Positions 1-9,248 are shown, numbered from the stretch's first letter. The stretch: DNA of 64,000 bases from Lachnospiraceae bacterium UBA4260 (GCA_002395235.1 DGWK01000037.1:7706-71705); one strand, 5' to 3'. Notes: generated by a model from the letters alone, not told the origin. Numbers and translations are program-made.

Positions 1-3000
1 AATGTCTTCCAACCGCAGAGTTTTGGTAGTTGTAATCTCATATACACCCGCCTCTTCTTCGCTATTAGTCAGATCATACTTATCCGTCTCCGTTCCTGTG
101 CCTTTCAACCACCAATTTCGACTGTTCTTAATCTTGACCGTATAGGGGAATTTGCCGCCTGTATAATCTTCCGGCAGCGGATCACCAGCAACTATCTTGT
201 TGATGACCAGATCGCCAACTACTCGCTCATACGCATTGGTGATAGCACCGGAGGCAGTGCTTCCCTCAGAAAGGGTAATGCTAACAGGGGTGTCTACTGT
301 CGTTCCGGCTGCGTCTGTGAGCTCATAGCCCCAATCGTTTAGAAGATCCGCGTCGCCTTCATAAAAACTGTATTCACCGGGTCCCACAAAAGCCAGATCC
401 TCAGGCGCAAGTGTGTATGTGCCAGTGCTCTCCGTGCTCTCCGTAAAGTCGGATAATATATAAGGACCGTAAACCTTCTCATCCGGACCCTTTACGTAGA
501 ACTGCAGATTATTCAGCTCCGAAACCAACGCATCAGGCAGACCGCTGATCGTCTTGCTCAGCGTGATGCTGCCGTTGACCCGCGTATTTGTTATTTCCAC
601 AGCAGTGGAATAATTGTCCTGATTGACATATTCTTTGTTATCGCCATACACGATGCTTTCGAGCTTCCAGCCCTCGGGTTCTGTCTCTACAACGGTGTAG
701 TGGATCTCATTTCCATCGGCATCGAATGCAGGGAATTCTTGAGTGGAAGTTACGGGAGACCAAGTACCCTCTGTATCCTTCGTGATTGTAATAGTCTCTT
801 TCGGATTAAAGCTCTCGCCGTTTTTCAAAATCTCGACAGTGACCGTATCCGGGATATGATTTTCAAAACCAGTTGCATTCTCCCAGTTCTTTTGCACAGT
901 GATCGGATAGTCTTTCACCCAAACGGCGTACATGTCGTGGTAGGGCATCTTTTCATCTGCTGCGACTTCCGTGACCTCGACCCATTCACCATCATCATTC
1001 TTAGCCTTAAACACGCCCTCTTCCCACCTGATATAGACATCGTTCGAGCCCAATGCCAGCACATCCGCTACCGGCACATCGCTTCCTTCCGGCACATGGC
1101 TGTGAGATCTTTCGGTTTCCACCCTGGCCCAGCCAACAAATGAATAGCCATCCCTGGTTGGCGCAGCTTGAATCCCTGCAGGCTGATTAATCTTCAAATT
1201 CTTATCCTGATGGAAAGCCTCATGCTTTCCTTCCTCTTCGTAGTTCTTGTACCAGTCGATGTGTGTGGGCGTAGGATCAGCTATAGGCTTGTACTTCGCA
1301 CGGAGCTGGACAGTGTACTTCTTGGTGATCTGGGGATTATCCGGATCAGTATAATCCTCCTCTTTCGCATTCGCCTTAAGCACCTCGAAAGTATCGCCGG
1401 GATATACCTCGATATCCGTGTTCACGAACGCGGTGCCATCCCACTTTTGGACGACCCAGCATTCAAACTGATACTTCTCCGGTTCATCCGCTGTTGAACC
1501 AGCCTGCGCTGTTGCCAATGCGGTATCGATATAATAAGTACTATCTATAGGCGCATTATTACCGGTAGGCGGCTCAACACCTTCACCCGCCAAGACCGGG
1601 TCGTACACAATGTTGATCCCTTCTGCGCCTTCCAAAATCTGATGCCACTTCGCATAAAGGACCAGCTTTTTCGTAATCCAGTCACGGTTCGCATCTTTGT
1701 CCGTATTCCTTCTGGGATCGTTCAGGTTGCCCCACTTGTCATACGTATCGGTATACTCAGAATCCTGATCATAGGGTAAGGTAACGTTGGCCTCTGTCAG
1801 CGCATAGTCTTCCGTAAACCGGGAGCTGGGCTCGAAGTTCGGTGTCGTATACCAGCCGAGGAATTCCCAACCTTCCCTGTCGCGACCGACGGGCAAACTG
1901 ACCGTATCGCCATAAGTTACTCGGAAGCACGTTGCCTGATCGTCAGAGCCCCAAGTGAATTCCTCGTTCGCGGGGACATTGGACTGCAGATACACGCGGT
2001 ACTGAATCTGCTGCCATTTGGCGTAGACATTAATTGCGCTGGAATGGTTTTCCGGACCGACCGGCATGGTACCCCAAGGATAGGGCACCGTGCAGCCCTC
2101 ATCCAGATACCATCCTTTAAATATGTATCCGGCTTCCTGCTCCTCGGGCTCATAATTCTTATATTCATCCGGGATAACCGCGCCCTGCGGGATCTCGGGG
2201 CTTTCGTGCAATTTCTGACTGGCTTTATTCTGAATTGTGCCGCCGTTACCGTCGACATAGTTGCCATCAAAGTAGGTAATCTTGAACAGCTGGCGGCTGT
2301 AAACCTCATTGATATTATAAAGTGTTGTGCCACCTTCCGTTGTATTCCAGTAGTTGCGGTTGTCCCAGTTCTGACCTCTCCAGTCGATAAAATCAAATCC
2401 CTGATACTTCGGCGCGTTCTGGTTTGTTACAGTAGTATTACTGGATCGAACAGTCAGAACTGTGTCTTCATAGTAGGTCACACCGTTCCATACGTGCGTA
2501 GTCTTCCCGGTATAATCCCCTCCTGGGATTGTTTCGTACCAGATATGGTATCTCCAGTTATAGTAGTTGTCCGGGTAACGGATGACGACATAGTTGCCGT
2601 TCGAGTTGTTGGTGGCGCCAAGGATATTCTCGTTCATGACGGAGACAATGCCCTTGACGGTACCGTCGCCGCTGCTTGACGGGTTCGGCTTCAGCTTCGT
2701 ACCAACCATCATGACGTAACTGACCGGTACGCGGCCGTTTGCGCCTGTGAGTTTGTCATATGTCGGCCACTCAGCGCTGATATCCTCGCCGTAATAGGCC
2801 GGCATAACGAAATAGTGATAGGTTCTGCCGCCGACCGTTTCGCTCTGAAGTGTATAACCACTGTCAGCTGTTACATCGGGATGCTGGGTCTGGTTTGAAT
2901 GCCAACTGACCACACCATTCAGATCTCGACCATTTTCAGAATTGTTGGCGTAGTCATACCGATTATCCTGCGTTCCATCCCTGTACACGTAGAACTTGAA

Positions 3001-5571
3001 ATTATACAGGATGCGATCATAGTACAGATTCAGGACTGCATCGCCTTCGGGAGTGATAGTAACCTGCTGGCCTTTGCTGGCTTCGGTAAGATTGAAGCCC
3101 GTGTAATGGCCGTTATTGTTTCCAACGCCTGTGGCATAATCCTCGTCTCCATTATCCACAGAATTATACGGGATATCTTGCCCCACCTGTCCATTATTAT
3201 TCACGTAGGAACCGAGCACTTCATATGCTCCGTGTTCTACCTTGCCATCATCACCGATCCTCTCGCCCCAGAAAATAACCGTGTAAGGCGCAGTCGTTAC
3301 CGGCGTCCATTTGGCATAAAGGTGCAGCTTGCCTTCGCCATAATCATCAAGGTTACCGCCAAAGGTGAACTTCGAAGATTCAACCACCTGCCTGTAGCCG
3401 TGATCATCTGCTTCACCGGTCACTTCCGTATACCATCCGCCAAATGTATAGCCTTTGCGTGTCATCGTGCCCGGATCTTCGGTATTATTTCCTCTCTCAA
3501 CAAATTGAGGTGCGTTATAGGTACCGCCCTTGCCGTTCTCATGGAAAACAATCCAGTGGCCTTCAGACTGATTTACCTTGAAATCAACATTGCCGGTGAT
3601 GTCGATCACATCGTCTTTCTGATACAGGTTATCCTGCTGCTGTGTATCTGAAGTAATGTGACCTTTCGTTTCGTCAGTCGGTTCCCAACCGTTAAATCTC
3701 ACCGTGTCCTTGACAGGGGTGTAGCTCTGATTGATCGTGTATTCATAGTAGGCGCTGGTGTCGTCGGGCATAATCAGCACATTTTCAGCACTTTGAGCGA
3801 TGTCTTTGTCGTCTAAATAGGTAATCACATAAATCTTATAGATCGCGGCACGGATGTTGACCACATCGCCTTCTGTAATGTGATTTTCGCTCTCGACATC
3901 AAAGGCCGCAGCCCATTCACGTATGTCCTCAATTGTCTTCAGCGCACCTTCCGTAGACGCCATCTCAACCGTGTATTCCGGCATCGTGGCAGTTGTTCCC
4001 TCATGGGCAATATCGCCGATCACCCAGCCACGGAAGATCTCACCCTCGTCCAGTGTACCGGCACCGGGATCAAACAGGATTTTTTCCACCTGCTCCAGAT
4101 CGTCTTCGTTTTTGACATACATAGTAGCCAGAGGCGTGCCAGTATCCTTACCGTAGAAATTCACTGTTATGCGTGATGTGGGATCAATACCTCCTACAAC
4201 TGCATAGACTGAAAATCCAGGTGTTTCAAAAGATACCGTATTACCATTTGTATCCGCATCCATCAAGACAGGCTCGTCTTCAAAGTGAATTACCTGTGTA
4301 TTTGACGCGTCGTATTTATCCTTTAATTCAATAGATACACTTACCGGTACATCAGGCTGGATTTCCTTTCCATCCTTAACAATTGAAATATCCAGCAGTT
4401 TTATATAACTTACTTCATTCTTATTCAGTTTCAGTGTTTTTGCAGCTTTCTCAAAGTATTCCGCATACTTCGCAGACCCCTCAGCAAGTTCCTCCACGAT
4501 CAGCTCGGATCCTACAGGGATATTTGCTTCCGCAGGAATATCAATGGAAATCTGATATGTCTCCCCGTCCTGTGAGAGATACTCAATTACAATCGTCTCT
4601 GTCCCGACAATTCCATAAACCGAAAACCGATCCGACTCAAACTGAACAGCCTCAACCTCTTTCTCAGTTCCCTCTGTATCGGAGTTAATGACTTCCGCCT
4701 TCTCCTCGTCGTTCTTGTCGAAGTGGATTGTATCGACAGTTGTTGTCTCCTCAATTTCGACAGCCTGCTTGTACTCGATCCTCACATTGACGTTTCCGCT
4801 GGGCTCTATTTCGACGCCTTCGTAAACAAATGCGATATCATAGAACTTTGCAAAGGAGAGCGTTGTGTTCTCGTCATACTTGCCCTGCATCTCGCTGAGA
4901 GCTTTCTGGTAGTACATCTCATAAGCTTCCGGATCACTTTCCTTTGTGATCTCCTTGACCTGGAGCTGTACGCCTTCCGGAAGTTTTGCGCTCTCGCCAA
5001 AGTCTGCATAGACAACGTAGTCGCTTCCATCGTAGGTGAGCTGCGTATCTTCTGCGATCAGCTTGACGTCTTCGGCGGTCTGACCCGTAACGGCTGCGAT
5101 GGCTTCTTCCGTTGTGCCATAGGTCGCCGCTTCTTCTGTAGTCAGAACTTCCGTCTGTTCGCTCTCATCTGCAGGAGCCGCCTCAGAGGTATTCCCTTCA
5201 GGAGCCACCTCAGAGGTATTCTCTTCTGCGACTGCTTCTGCCTGAGCAGCTTCCGCTTCCTGGCTGCCGCTCTCGGAGCCGCTGTCTTCCGCGACTGCTT
5301 CCTCCGGCTCTTCTGCCGTCTCTTCAGGCGCAGGTTCTTCTGCGTTTTCGAAGACAGTCCCCGCCTCTCCGGCTTCATTTTCACTGGCCGCCACTTCGAT
5401 GCCGGGCTCTGCCGTCGCCGTATCTCTGTCCAGCGTAATGGCCGGCAGGATCAATGCGTAGGTCGTTACGAACACTACCACCGCAGCCATTACGGATACT
5501 ACCCGCTGCCAGCGTTTCATTCTGCGATTTAGCTTTATGAACCGCTCTACCATTTTGTCGATGAAGTTCAT
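1..5571 (-). CDS. Large Cna-B/InlB-repeat surface adhesin, 3' end outside window
   Basis: An open frame of 1857 codons starts at 5571 and runs off the left edge, so the sortase signal is not seen. Residues 1-48 are a basic stretch plus a hydrophobic segment ending in YALILPAITLD, shared with the two other large adhesins here. An acidic, Glu/Ala-rich linker follows, then two copies of a roughly 150-residue module (KFYDIAF, VHFDKND and FSVYG signatures). From about residue 620 to 1500 come InlB B-type (Flg_new) repeats with GW-Y and YAKW signatures (about 710, 1150, 1238, 1483). From about 1550 on are Cna-B/SpaA-like modules. The role is inferred to be the tip or shaft adhesin of a sortase-assembled pilus, secreted by Sec. 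It is last in the visible operon after the AP2 protein and signal peptidase. Family assignment is firm; the ligand is unknown. Confidence 0.9.
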   Translation of the reverse strand, partial: MNFIDKMVERFIKLNRRMKRWQRVVSVMAAVVVFVTTYALILPAITLDRDTATAEPGIEVAASENEAGEAGTVFENAEEPAPEETAEEPEEAVAEDSGSESGSQEAEAAQAEAVAEENTSEVAPEGNTSEAAPADESEQTEVLTTEEAATYGTTEEAIAAVTGQTAEDVKLIAEDTQLTYDGSDYVVYADFGESAKLPEGVQLQVKEITKESDPEAYEMYYQKALSEMQGKYDENTTLSFAKFYDIAFVYEGVEIEPSGNVNVRIEYKQAVEIEETTTVDTIHFDKNDEEKAEVINSDTEGTEKEVEAVQFESDRFSVYGIVGTETIVIEYLSQDGETYQISIDIPAEANIPVGSELIVEELAEGSAKYAEYFEKAAKTLKLNKNEVSYIKLLDISIVKDGKEIQPDVPVSVSIELKDKYDASNTQVIHFEDEPVLMDADTNGNTVSFETPGFSVYAVVGGIDPTSRITVNFYGKDTGTPLATMYVKNEDDLEQVEKILFDPGAGTLDEGEIFRGWVIGDIAHEGTTATMPEYTVEMASTEGALKTIEDIREWAAAFDVESENHITEGDVVNIRAAIYKIYVITYLDDKDIAQSAENVLIMPDDTSAYYEYTINQSYTPVKDTVRFNGWEPTDETKGHITSDTQQQDNLYQKDDVIDITGNVDFKVNQSEGHWIVFHENGKGGTYNAPQFVERGNNTEDPGTMTRKGYTFGGWYTEVTGEADDHGYRQVVESSKFTFGGNLDDYGEGKLHLYAKWTPVTTAPYTVIFWGERIGDDGKVEHGAYEVLGSYVNNNGQVGQDIPYNSVDNGDEDYATGVGNNNGHYTGFNLTEASKGQQVTITPEGDAVLNLYYDRILYNFKFYVYRDGTQDNRYDYANNSENGRDLNGVVSWHSNQTQHPDVTADSGYTLQSETVGGRTYHYFVMPAYYGEDISAEWPTYDKLTGANGRVPVSYVMMVGTKLKPNPSSSGDGTVKGIVSVMNENILGATNNSNGNYVVIRYPDNYYNWRYHIWYETIPGGDYTGKTTHVWNGVTYYEDTVLTVRSSNTTVTNQNAPKYQGFDFIDWRGQNWDNRNYWNTTEGGTTLYNINEVYSRQLFKITYFDGNYVDGNGGTIQNKASQKLHESPEIPQGAVIPDEYKNYEPEEQEAGYIFKGWYLDEGCTVPYPWGTMPVGPENHSSAINVYAKWQQIQYRVYLQSNVPANEEFTWGSDDQATCFRVTYGDTVSLPVGRDREGWEFLGWYTTPNFEPSSRFTEDYALTEANVTLPYDQDSEYTDTYDKWGNLNDPRRNTDKDANRDWITKKLVLYAKWHQILEGAEGINIVYDPVLAGEGVEPPTGNNAPIDSTYYIDTALATAQAGSTADEPEKYQFECWVVQKWDGTAFVNTDIEVYPGDTFEVLKANAKEEDYTDPDNPQITKKYTVQLRAKYKPIADPTPTHIDWYKNYEEEGKHEAFHQDKNLKINQPAGIQAAPTRDGYSFVGWARVETERSHSHVPEGSDVPVADVLALGSNDVYIRWEEGVFKAKNDDGEWVEVTEVAADEKMPYHDMYAVWVKDYPITVQKNWENATGFENHIPDTVTVEILKNGESFNPKETITITKDTEGTWSPVTSTQEFPAFDADGNEIHYTVVETEPEGWKLESIVYGDNKEYVNQDNYSTAVEITNTRVNGSITLSKTISGLPDALVSELNNLQFYVKGPDEKVYGPYILSDFTESTESTGTYTLAPEDLAFVGPGEYSFYEGDADLLNDWGYELTDAAGTTVDTPVSITLSEGSTASGAITNAYERVVGDLVINKIVAGDPLPEDYTGGKFPYTVKIKNSRNWWLKGTGTETDKYDLTNSEEEAGVYEITTTKTLRLEDI

Positions 5572-5661
5572 CTTTGCTCTCCTAACTTTTCTGCTTCTTT
5601 CTGCTGTCGCTCTTCCGTCCGTATGTTATACAGAACGTTCTCTGTTAATTTCTGTTTTGCA

Positions 5662-5686
5662 GCAAGACACCTCTGAGGTGGTTTGC
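5662..5686 (-). other. Intercistronic hairpin between signal peptidase and adhesin
   Basis: GCAA-CACCTC and its near-complement GAGGTG-TTGC form a stem with a short loop immediately after the signal peptidase stop codon. No T-run follows, so an RNA processing or partial attenuation role is more likely than full termination. The rest of the 115-bp gap up to the adhesin start shows nothing else I recognise. Confidence 0.4.
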
Positions 5687-6268
5687 TCAGTGCACCGGTC
5701 CCATCTGCGCCAGCGGCCAGATGCGGAACACTATTTTGCCGACGATCTGTTCCTCCGCGACGCATCCGATGGATGTGTTTCGCGAGTCGATCGATACCGA
5801 ACGGTTGTCTCCCATCACGAAGATCTTGCCCTCCGGCACCTGGTACGGAAACTCGATGTTGGTCTCGCCGTACGCCTTTTCGTTCAGGTACGGTTCCTCG
5901 ATCAAAACATTGTTGACATAGACGTTTCCGTCCTGATCCATATCCACCCAGTCGCCCGGGTTTGCGATCACTCGCTTGACCAGGATATTGTTGTTGTAAT
6001 AAAAGGCGATGACATCGCCGGTCTGCATGCTGGAGCTTTTTACCGACACCACTATGTCTCCGCTGTCCAGCGTTCCGTTCATCGACTTTCCGTAAATTCT
6101 CAGGATCGGCAGAAGAAGGACTGCCACCAGGATTGCCACCGCTGCCACTACTACAAGCGACAAAAAAGTGCTCCGGATCGTCATCCTGAATCGGTGCAGG
6201 TACCGTTCTCTTTTTACTGCCTCTGTCAGCTCTCCCGTCTGGGGGAGAGCACCTGCATTTCCGTTCAT
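5687..6268 (-). CDS. Type I signal peptidase (LepB/S26 family), island 1
   Basis: 193 residues. One transmembrane segment (about 35-58) is followed by the catalytic Ser62 in GKSMNG and Lys98 in LVKRVIA, then the box E motif GDNR at about 153 with SIDSR downstream. These are the Ser-Lys dyad and conserved boxes of membrane signal peptidase I, which removes Sec signal peptides on the outer face. It starts 4 bp after the AP2-protein gene behind GGGGAGG, so the two are translated as one unit, and it precedes the adhesin. Dedicated signal peptidases in pilus islands are known in streptococci and help pilus assembly; a similar role is inferred here. The protein is nearly identical in layout to the copy at 23738-24334, which points to island duplication. 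Confidence 0.93.
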   Translation of the reverse strand: MNGNAGALPQTGELTEAVKRERYLHRFRMTIRSTFLSLVVVAAVAILVAVLLLPILRIYGKSMNGTLDSGDIVVSVKSSSMQTGDVIAFYYNNNILVKRVIANPGDWVDMDQDGNVYVNNVLIEEPYLNEKAYGETNIEFPYQVPEGKIFVMGDNRSVSIDSRNTSIGCVAEEQIVGKIVFRIWPLAQMGPVH

Positions 6269-6272
6269 AGCT

Positions 6273-7424
6273 TCACCTCCCCGGTCCCGGTCCGGCCGGA
6301 ATATTCATTAACGCCAGAGCTCTCTGATTTTCTGTTCCGGAATCGTCACCGCTCGCCGTTTCTCCAGCGGAGTTCTCCCGGGCAGCCCCGTCGCTGTAGG
6401 AATCCTGTCCGTTCAGATCTGACTCTGTCATAAACAGATCTGTGACCTGTTCTTTGGGTGCCTCCCGATCTGCCTCCATAAACTCCGCCATGGAATTGTG
6501 GATGACGAGAATTCCGTTTTCCTTGGTAACATCGAATGAGAACGGATTCTTCTCCGCCCACTCCGGATCCTGCTCGGCTCTTTGCAGCCAATAGTCATGG
6601 GCTTCCACAAATCCGTCGTGGATCATCTTTTCCGCCCTGAGTCTGGCGTCCACCGCATCGGAATACTCCTCGAAGGTACCGATGTAGTAGATCTTCTTTT
6701 TAAAGCCGATCGACACGCTGTATTTGCCGCTCTTTTTCCGAAACACACCGCGGAAACCGCTGGTGTTGTCGGACCGGGATTTGCGGCCGTCAAGCCACTC
6801 GATACAGGTTCCATCGATCAGGTGAAGCCTGTCATGAACAAGTTTCTGATACTCTTTCTTAAGGCATCCGCAGCTCTTGTTGTTGCCTTTATTGAGGGAA
6901 GAAACCGATACATCCACTTCATTTCCGCAGTCGCATCGGCATCTCCACAACATCGAGCCGCTCTCCTCGGTTTTTCCTGTCGGATAAAGCGCAACAAGCT
7001 TTCCATATCGATTTCCGGTGATATCCAGCTTGCGGCTGCTCTCTTTTCTCAGACACCCGCAGCTCTTCTTGAGACCGATATTCAGATCATGTGAAGATGC
7101 CGTGGTGATCTTACCGCATGTACATCTGCACTTCCACATGACAAGAGAGTTCTTATTAGGAGCTCTCTCAAGGACTGTAAGCCTGCCGTAAACACGTCCG
7201 GTCAGATCCGCCGCTTTGCGCCCGGCGTGCCTGCCGCCTTTCTCTTCTTTGCTGCAGCCGCAGCTGGTTGTGGCGCCGCTCCGAAGATGTCTGCTGTCAA
7301 CGCGAATTATGTTTCCGCAGTCACACCGACATTCCCATGTCTTATATTTGGAATTACCTTTTACCTGCCTCAAGACAGTAAGTTTTCCATATTTTTCACC
7401 TGTAAGATCTATTTTCTTTGGCAT
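6273..7424 (-). CDS. Triple zinc-ribbon plus AP2-like DNA-binding protein, island 1
   Basis: 383 residues, first gene after the leader hairpin. Three tandem units of about 65 residues each carry a LTG-x2-YG-x-LTV opening and a CxCxCG ... SCGC cysteine cluster (Cys 32/34/36/55/57, 99/101/103/122/124 and 162/164/166/185/187), probably zinc ribbons. Residues about 205-272 resemble an AP2/integrase-type three-strand DNA-binding domain: GFRGVFRKK-x-GKYSVSI, then YIGTFEEYSDAVDAR. The tail from about 300 is acidic and low in complexity. In phages such AP2 and ribbon parts usually accompany HNH homing nucleases; no nuclease motif is present here. I infer a domesticated DNA-binding protein acting on the pilus locus, perhaps at the GTATAC sites or as a recombination directionality factor. 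The exact role is not established. Confidence 0.75.
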   Translation of the reverse strand: MPKKIDLTGEKYGKLTVLRQVKGNSKYKTWECRCDCGNIIRVDSRHLRSGATTSCGCSKEEKGGRHAGRKAADLTGRVYGRLTVLERAPNKNSLVMWKCRCTCGKITTASSHDLNIGLKKSCGCLRKESSRKLDITGNRYGKLVALYPTGKTEESGSMLWRCRCDCGNEVDVSVSSLNKGNNKSCGCLKKEYQKLVHDRLHLIDGTCIEWLDGRKSRSDNTSGFRGVFRKKSGKYSVSIGFKKKIYYIGTFEEYSDAVDARLRAEKMIHDGFVEAHDYWLQRAEQDPEWAEKNPFSFDVTKENGILVIHNSMAEFMEADREAPKEQVTDLFMTESDLNGQDSYSDGAARENSAGETASGDDSGTENQRALALMNIPAGPGPGR

Positions 7425-7460
7425 GGCGCCCCCGAATCACCGCAAATGCACAAAAACAAA

Positions 7461-7516
7461 GCCTGTTTCCAAGTGTTCCGAAATGTATACTTTACTTGAA
7501 ACACTTAAAAACAGGC
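7461..7516 (-). terminator. Leader terminator-like dyad carrying site L, island 1
   Basis: Arms 7461-7477 and 7500-7516 match at 15 of 17 positions and enclose GTATAC at 7485-7490, whose centre is 1 bp from the dyad centre. Read on the minus strand, the second arm ends GGAAACAGGC and is followed by TTTGTTTTTG, the form of an intrinsic terminator. It lies about 37 bp upstream of the AP2-protein start, so it would block entry of transcription into the pilus operon. The same architecture occurs at 25251-25312 and 35472-35529. Confidence 0.75.
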
Positions 7517-7594
7517 CGGTCAGGTCATTTGCCAAATTATTCAATTTTTATTGGGGCTGTTTTAAACAAAAAAGAGAATTTTGAGGTCTGTATA

Positions 7595-7622
7595 TTGACT
7601 TTTTATTTCAATATATTACAAT
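7595..7622 (+). promoter_or_regulatory. Sigma-A promoter between sites L and R, pointing away from the pilus operon
   Basis: TTGACT (7595-7600), a 16-bp spacer and TACAAT (7617-7622) each match the consensus at 5 of 6 bases. It fires rightward, antisense to the recombinases, with no rightward gene to serve. If the L-R segment inverted, the -10 would move to about 7529-7534 on the minus strand and drive the AP2 gene with a leader of roughly 100 nt. Confidence 0.6.
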
Positions 7623-7650
7623 ATTGTTATGTAGTTGATAAGTACTCATG

Positions 7651-7676
7651 AATCGCAAATGTATACTTTTATGTTC
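7651..7676. promoter_or_regulatory. GTATAC site R, island 1 (putative recombinase site)
   Basis: The site AAATGTATACTTT is identical over 13 bp, in the same orientation, to site L at 7481-7493. GTATAC starts at 7661 here and 7485 at L, a distance of 176 bp. It lies 43 bp beyond the recombinase stop codon. Serine invertase and resolvase crossover sites are dimer-binding quasi-palindromes of about this size; the assignment is inferred from position and recurrence. Confidence 0.6.
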
Positions 7677-7708
7677 AGAATTTTCAAGATGAAATTCTGA
7701 TTTTTTTT

Positions 7709-8317
7709 TCATTGATCAATTTTTTGTCCAATCTTCCGAACTACGTTATAAAACTTAGTCTTTGAAAAGCCACATTCCTCTGCTGCCTCAGCCGCCGTGA
7801 TCTCCTTTTTCTTCCATCGCTCATAGATTTCCATGAAATTATCCGGTAATGAAACCGGTGGTCTGCCAAATTTTATGCCTTTGGCCTTGGCCGCTTCGAT
7901 TCCCTCACGCTGCCTGCTGCGAATATTCTCGCGCTCATTCTCTGCGACAAAAGACAGGACCTGCAGTACCACATCGCTCAGAAAAGTTCCCATCAGATCC
8001 TTTCCTCGTCTCGTATCCAGAAGCGGCATTTCGATCACTACAATATCCACTTTTTTGACACGAGTAAGATACTGCCATTGCTCTACTACTTCATTATAAT
8101 TGCGCCCCAGCCGGTCGATGCTCTTTATATAGACCACATCTTCATACTTCAGCTTCTTGACCATTTTCTTGTACATGGGCCTGTCGAAATCCTTACCGGA
8201 CTGCTTGTCCAGGTAAATGTTCTTCCTCGGAACCCTTGCTTTCTGCATAGCGACCATCTGTCGGTCTTCGTTTTGATCATATGAACTGACTCGGATATAC
8301 CCGTAAATATTATTCAT
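7709..8317 (-). CDS. Small serine recombinase (Hin/Pin/resolvase family), island 1 proximal copy
   Basis: 202 residues, the size of Hin-type invertases and Tn3-type resolvases. The catalytic Ser is in YIRVSS (Ser11). Other family landmarks are the SGKDF loop, IKSIDRLGRNY and the long helix AENERENIRSRQREG, followed by FGRPP and a C-terminal helix-turn-helix (about 165-195, AAEECGFSKTKFYNVVRK). It therefore should bind a short quasi-palindrome as a dimer and exchange strands by Ser-phosphodiester chemistry. The stop codon is 43 bp from site R. A GGATAGGGGGC ribosome site precedes the ATG. It is preceded by a paralogue at 8454-9086. The pilus promoter region is the likely target (inferred). Confidence 0.92.
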   Translation of the reverse strand: MNNIYGYIRVSSYDQNEDRQMVAMQKARVPRKNIYLDKQSGKDFDRPMYKKMVKKLKYEDVVYIKSIDRLGRNYNEVVEQWQYLTRVKKVDIVVIEMPLLDTRRGKDLMGTFLSDVVLQVLSFVAENERENIRSRQREGIEAAKAKGIKFGRPPVSLPDNFMEIYERWKKKEITAAEAAEECGFSKTKFYNVVRKIGQKIDQ

Positions 8318-8338
8318 GCCCCCTATCCTTTCTGTTCA

Positions 8339-8392
8339 GAAAACAGGTGCCGGACAGGTCATTATTCAATATTATAATCGATAAATATCGAT
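8339..8392 (-). promoter_or_regulatory. Partial copy of the switch-region box with a -10-like hexamer and palindrome
   Basis: ACAGG-x-GCCGG-x-CAGGTCATT with ATTCAAT resembles 7511-7542 next to site L, but no GTATAC site or terminator arm is present. It is followed by ATTATA (TATAAT on the minus strand, 8371-8376) and the palindrome ATCGATA-AA-TATCGAT (8377-8392), which would overlap the promoter spacer of the downstream recombinase. It is a plausible autoregulatory operator or a leftover of recombinase-gene duplication. Confidence 0.4.
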
Positions 8393-8408
8393 ATTATGAT
8401 AACAAGAA

Positions 8409-8431
8409 AGCCACAGATCATCTCTGCGGCT
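8409..8431 (-). terminator. Weak intrinsic terminator after the distal recombinase
   Basis: On the minus strand AGCCGCAGA pairs with TCTGTGGCT (one G-T pair) around a 5-nt loop, followed by TTCTTGTT. It lies 23 bp past the stop codon of the recombinase at 8454. Confidence 0.5.
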
Positions 8432-8453
8432 AAAAAATCCATAATCAGTTCAT

Positions 8454-9086
8454 TTACTGTGCCTCATTACCAGTATCCTCCTTCTCTTCCTCAGACATTC
8501 TCATATTCCGTACTCGCTTATAAAATGTCGTCCTTGAAAACCCGCACAATTTGGCCGCCTCATACGAAGTAATCTCTCCGCATTTCCACTTTCTGCATAT
8601 TTCCTCGAAGTCCTCCGGAACCGGCAGTGGAGGGCGTCCGAATTGAACCCCTCTTTGTCTTGCCGCTTCAATCCCTTCTTTCTGTCTGCTCCTGATATTG
8701 GATCTCTCATTCTCCGCGACAAACGACAGCACTTGCAGAACGATGTCGCTCAGAAAGGTCCCCATCAAATCCTTTCCTCTCCTTGTATCAAGCAGAGGCA
8801 TCTCCAGCACTACAATATCAACATGCTTGACCCTTGTCAGATACTGCCACTGTTCCACAACATCCTTGTAATTGCGCCCCAGCCGGTCGATGCTCTTAAT
8901 ATAGATGAGATCACAGCATTTCAGCCTTCTGATCATTTTCTTGTACATCGGCCTTTTGAAATCTTTTCCGGACTGTTTATCAATATAAATGTTACATTCA
9001 GGAACACTTACCTCATGCATGGCAATGAGCTGCCTGTCCTCCTTTTGATCCTGTGAACTTACCCGTATGTAACCATAGACTGCCAT
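8454..9086 (-). CDS. Small serine recombinase, island 1 distal copy
   Basis: 210 residues, a close paralogue of the 202-residue copy downstream. It carries Ser10 in YIRVSS, SGKDF, IKSIDRLGRNY, AENERSNIRSRQKEG, FGRPPLP and a C-terminal helix-turn-helix (YEAAKLCGFSRTTFYKRV). The start is supported by GAGGTGGAG just upstream. A promoter is visible at 9249-9277. The first residues of the recognition helix differ from the neighbour (SRTTFYKRV against SKTKFYNVV), so the two may prefer different sites or orientations. The 3' end is closed by a weak terminator, which makes the two recombinases separable transcripts. What it recombines is inferred, not seen. Confidence 0.92.
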   Translation of the reverse strand: MAVYGYIRVSSQDQKEDRQLIAMHEVSVPECNIYIDKQSGKDFKRPMYKKMIRRLKCCDLIYIKSIDRLGRNYKDVVEQWQYLTRVKHVDIVVLEMPLLDTRRGKDLMGTFLSDIVLQVLSFVAENERSNIRSRQKEGIEAARQRGVQFGRPPLPVPEDFEEICRKWKCGEITSYEAAKLCGFSRTTFYKRVRNMRMSEEEKEDTGNEAQ

Positions 9087-9248
9087 TTACTCCACCTCGC
9101 CTTATGTCAAAACATGCTGCTGTATACGCCATGGTTTCAAATAATCTCCATCGGATTATACGCTGTCTGTTTCGCCTTCGATAAAGCAAGCAGTCCGCGG
9201 TGCTGCTCGCTTATAAAGACTTTGAATTATCAGAACCAACCATCACAT

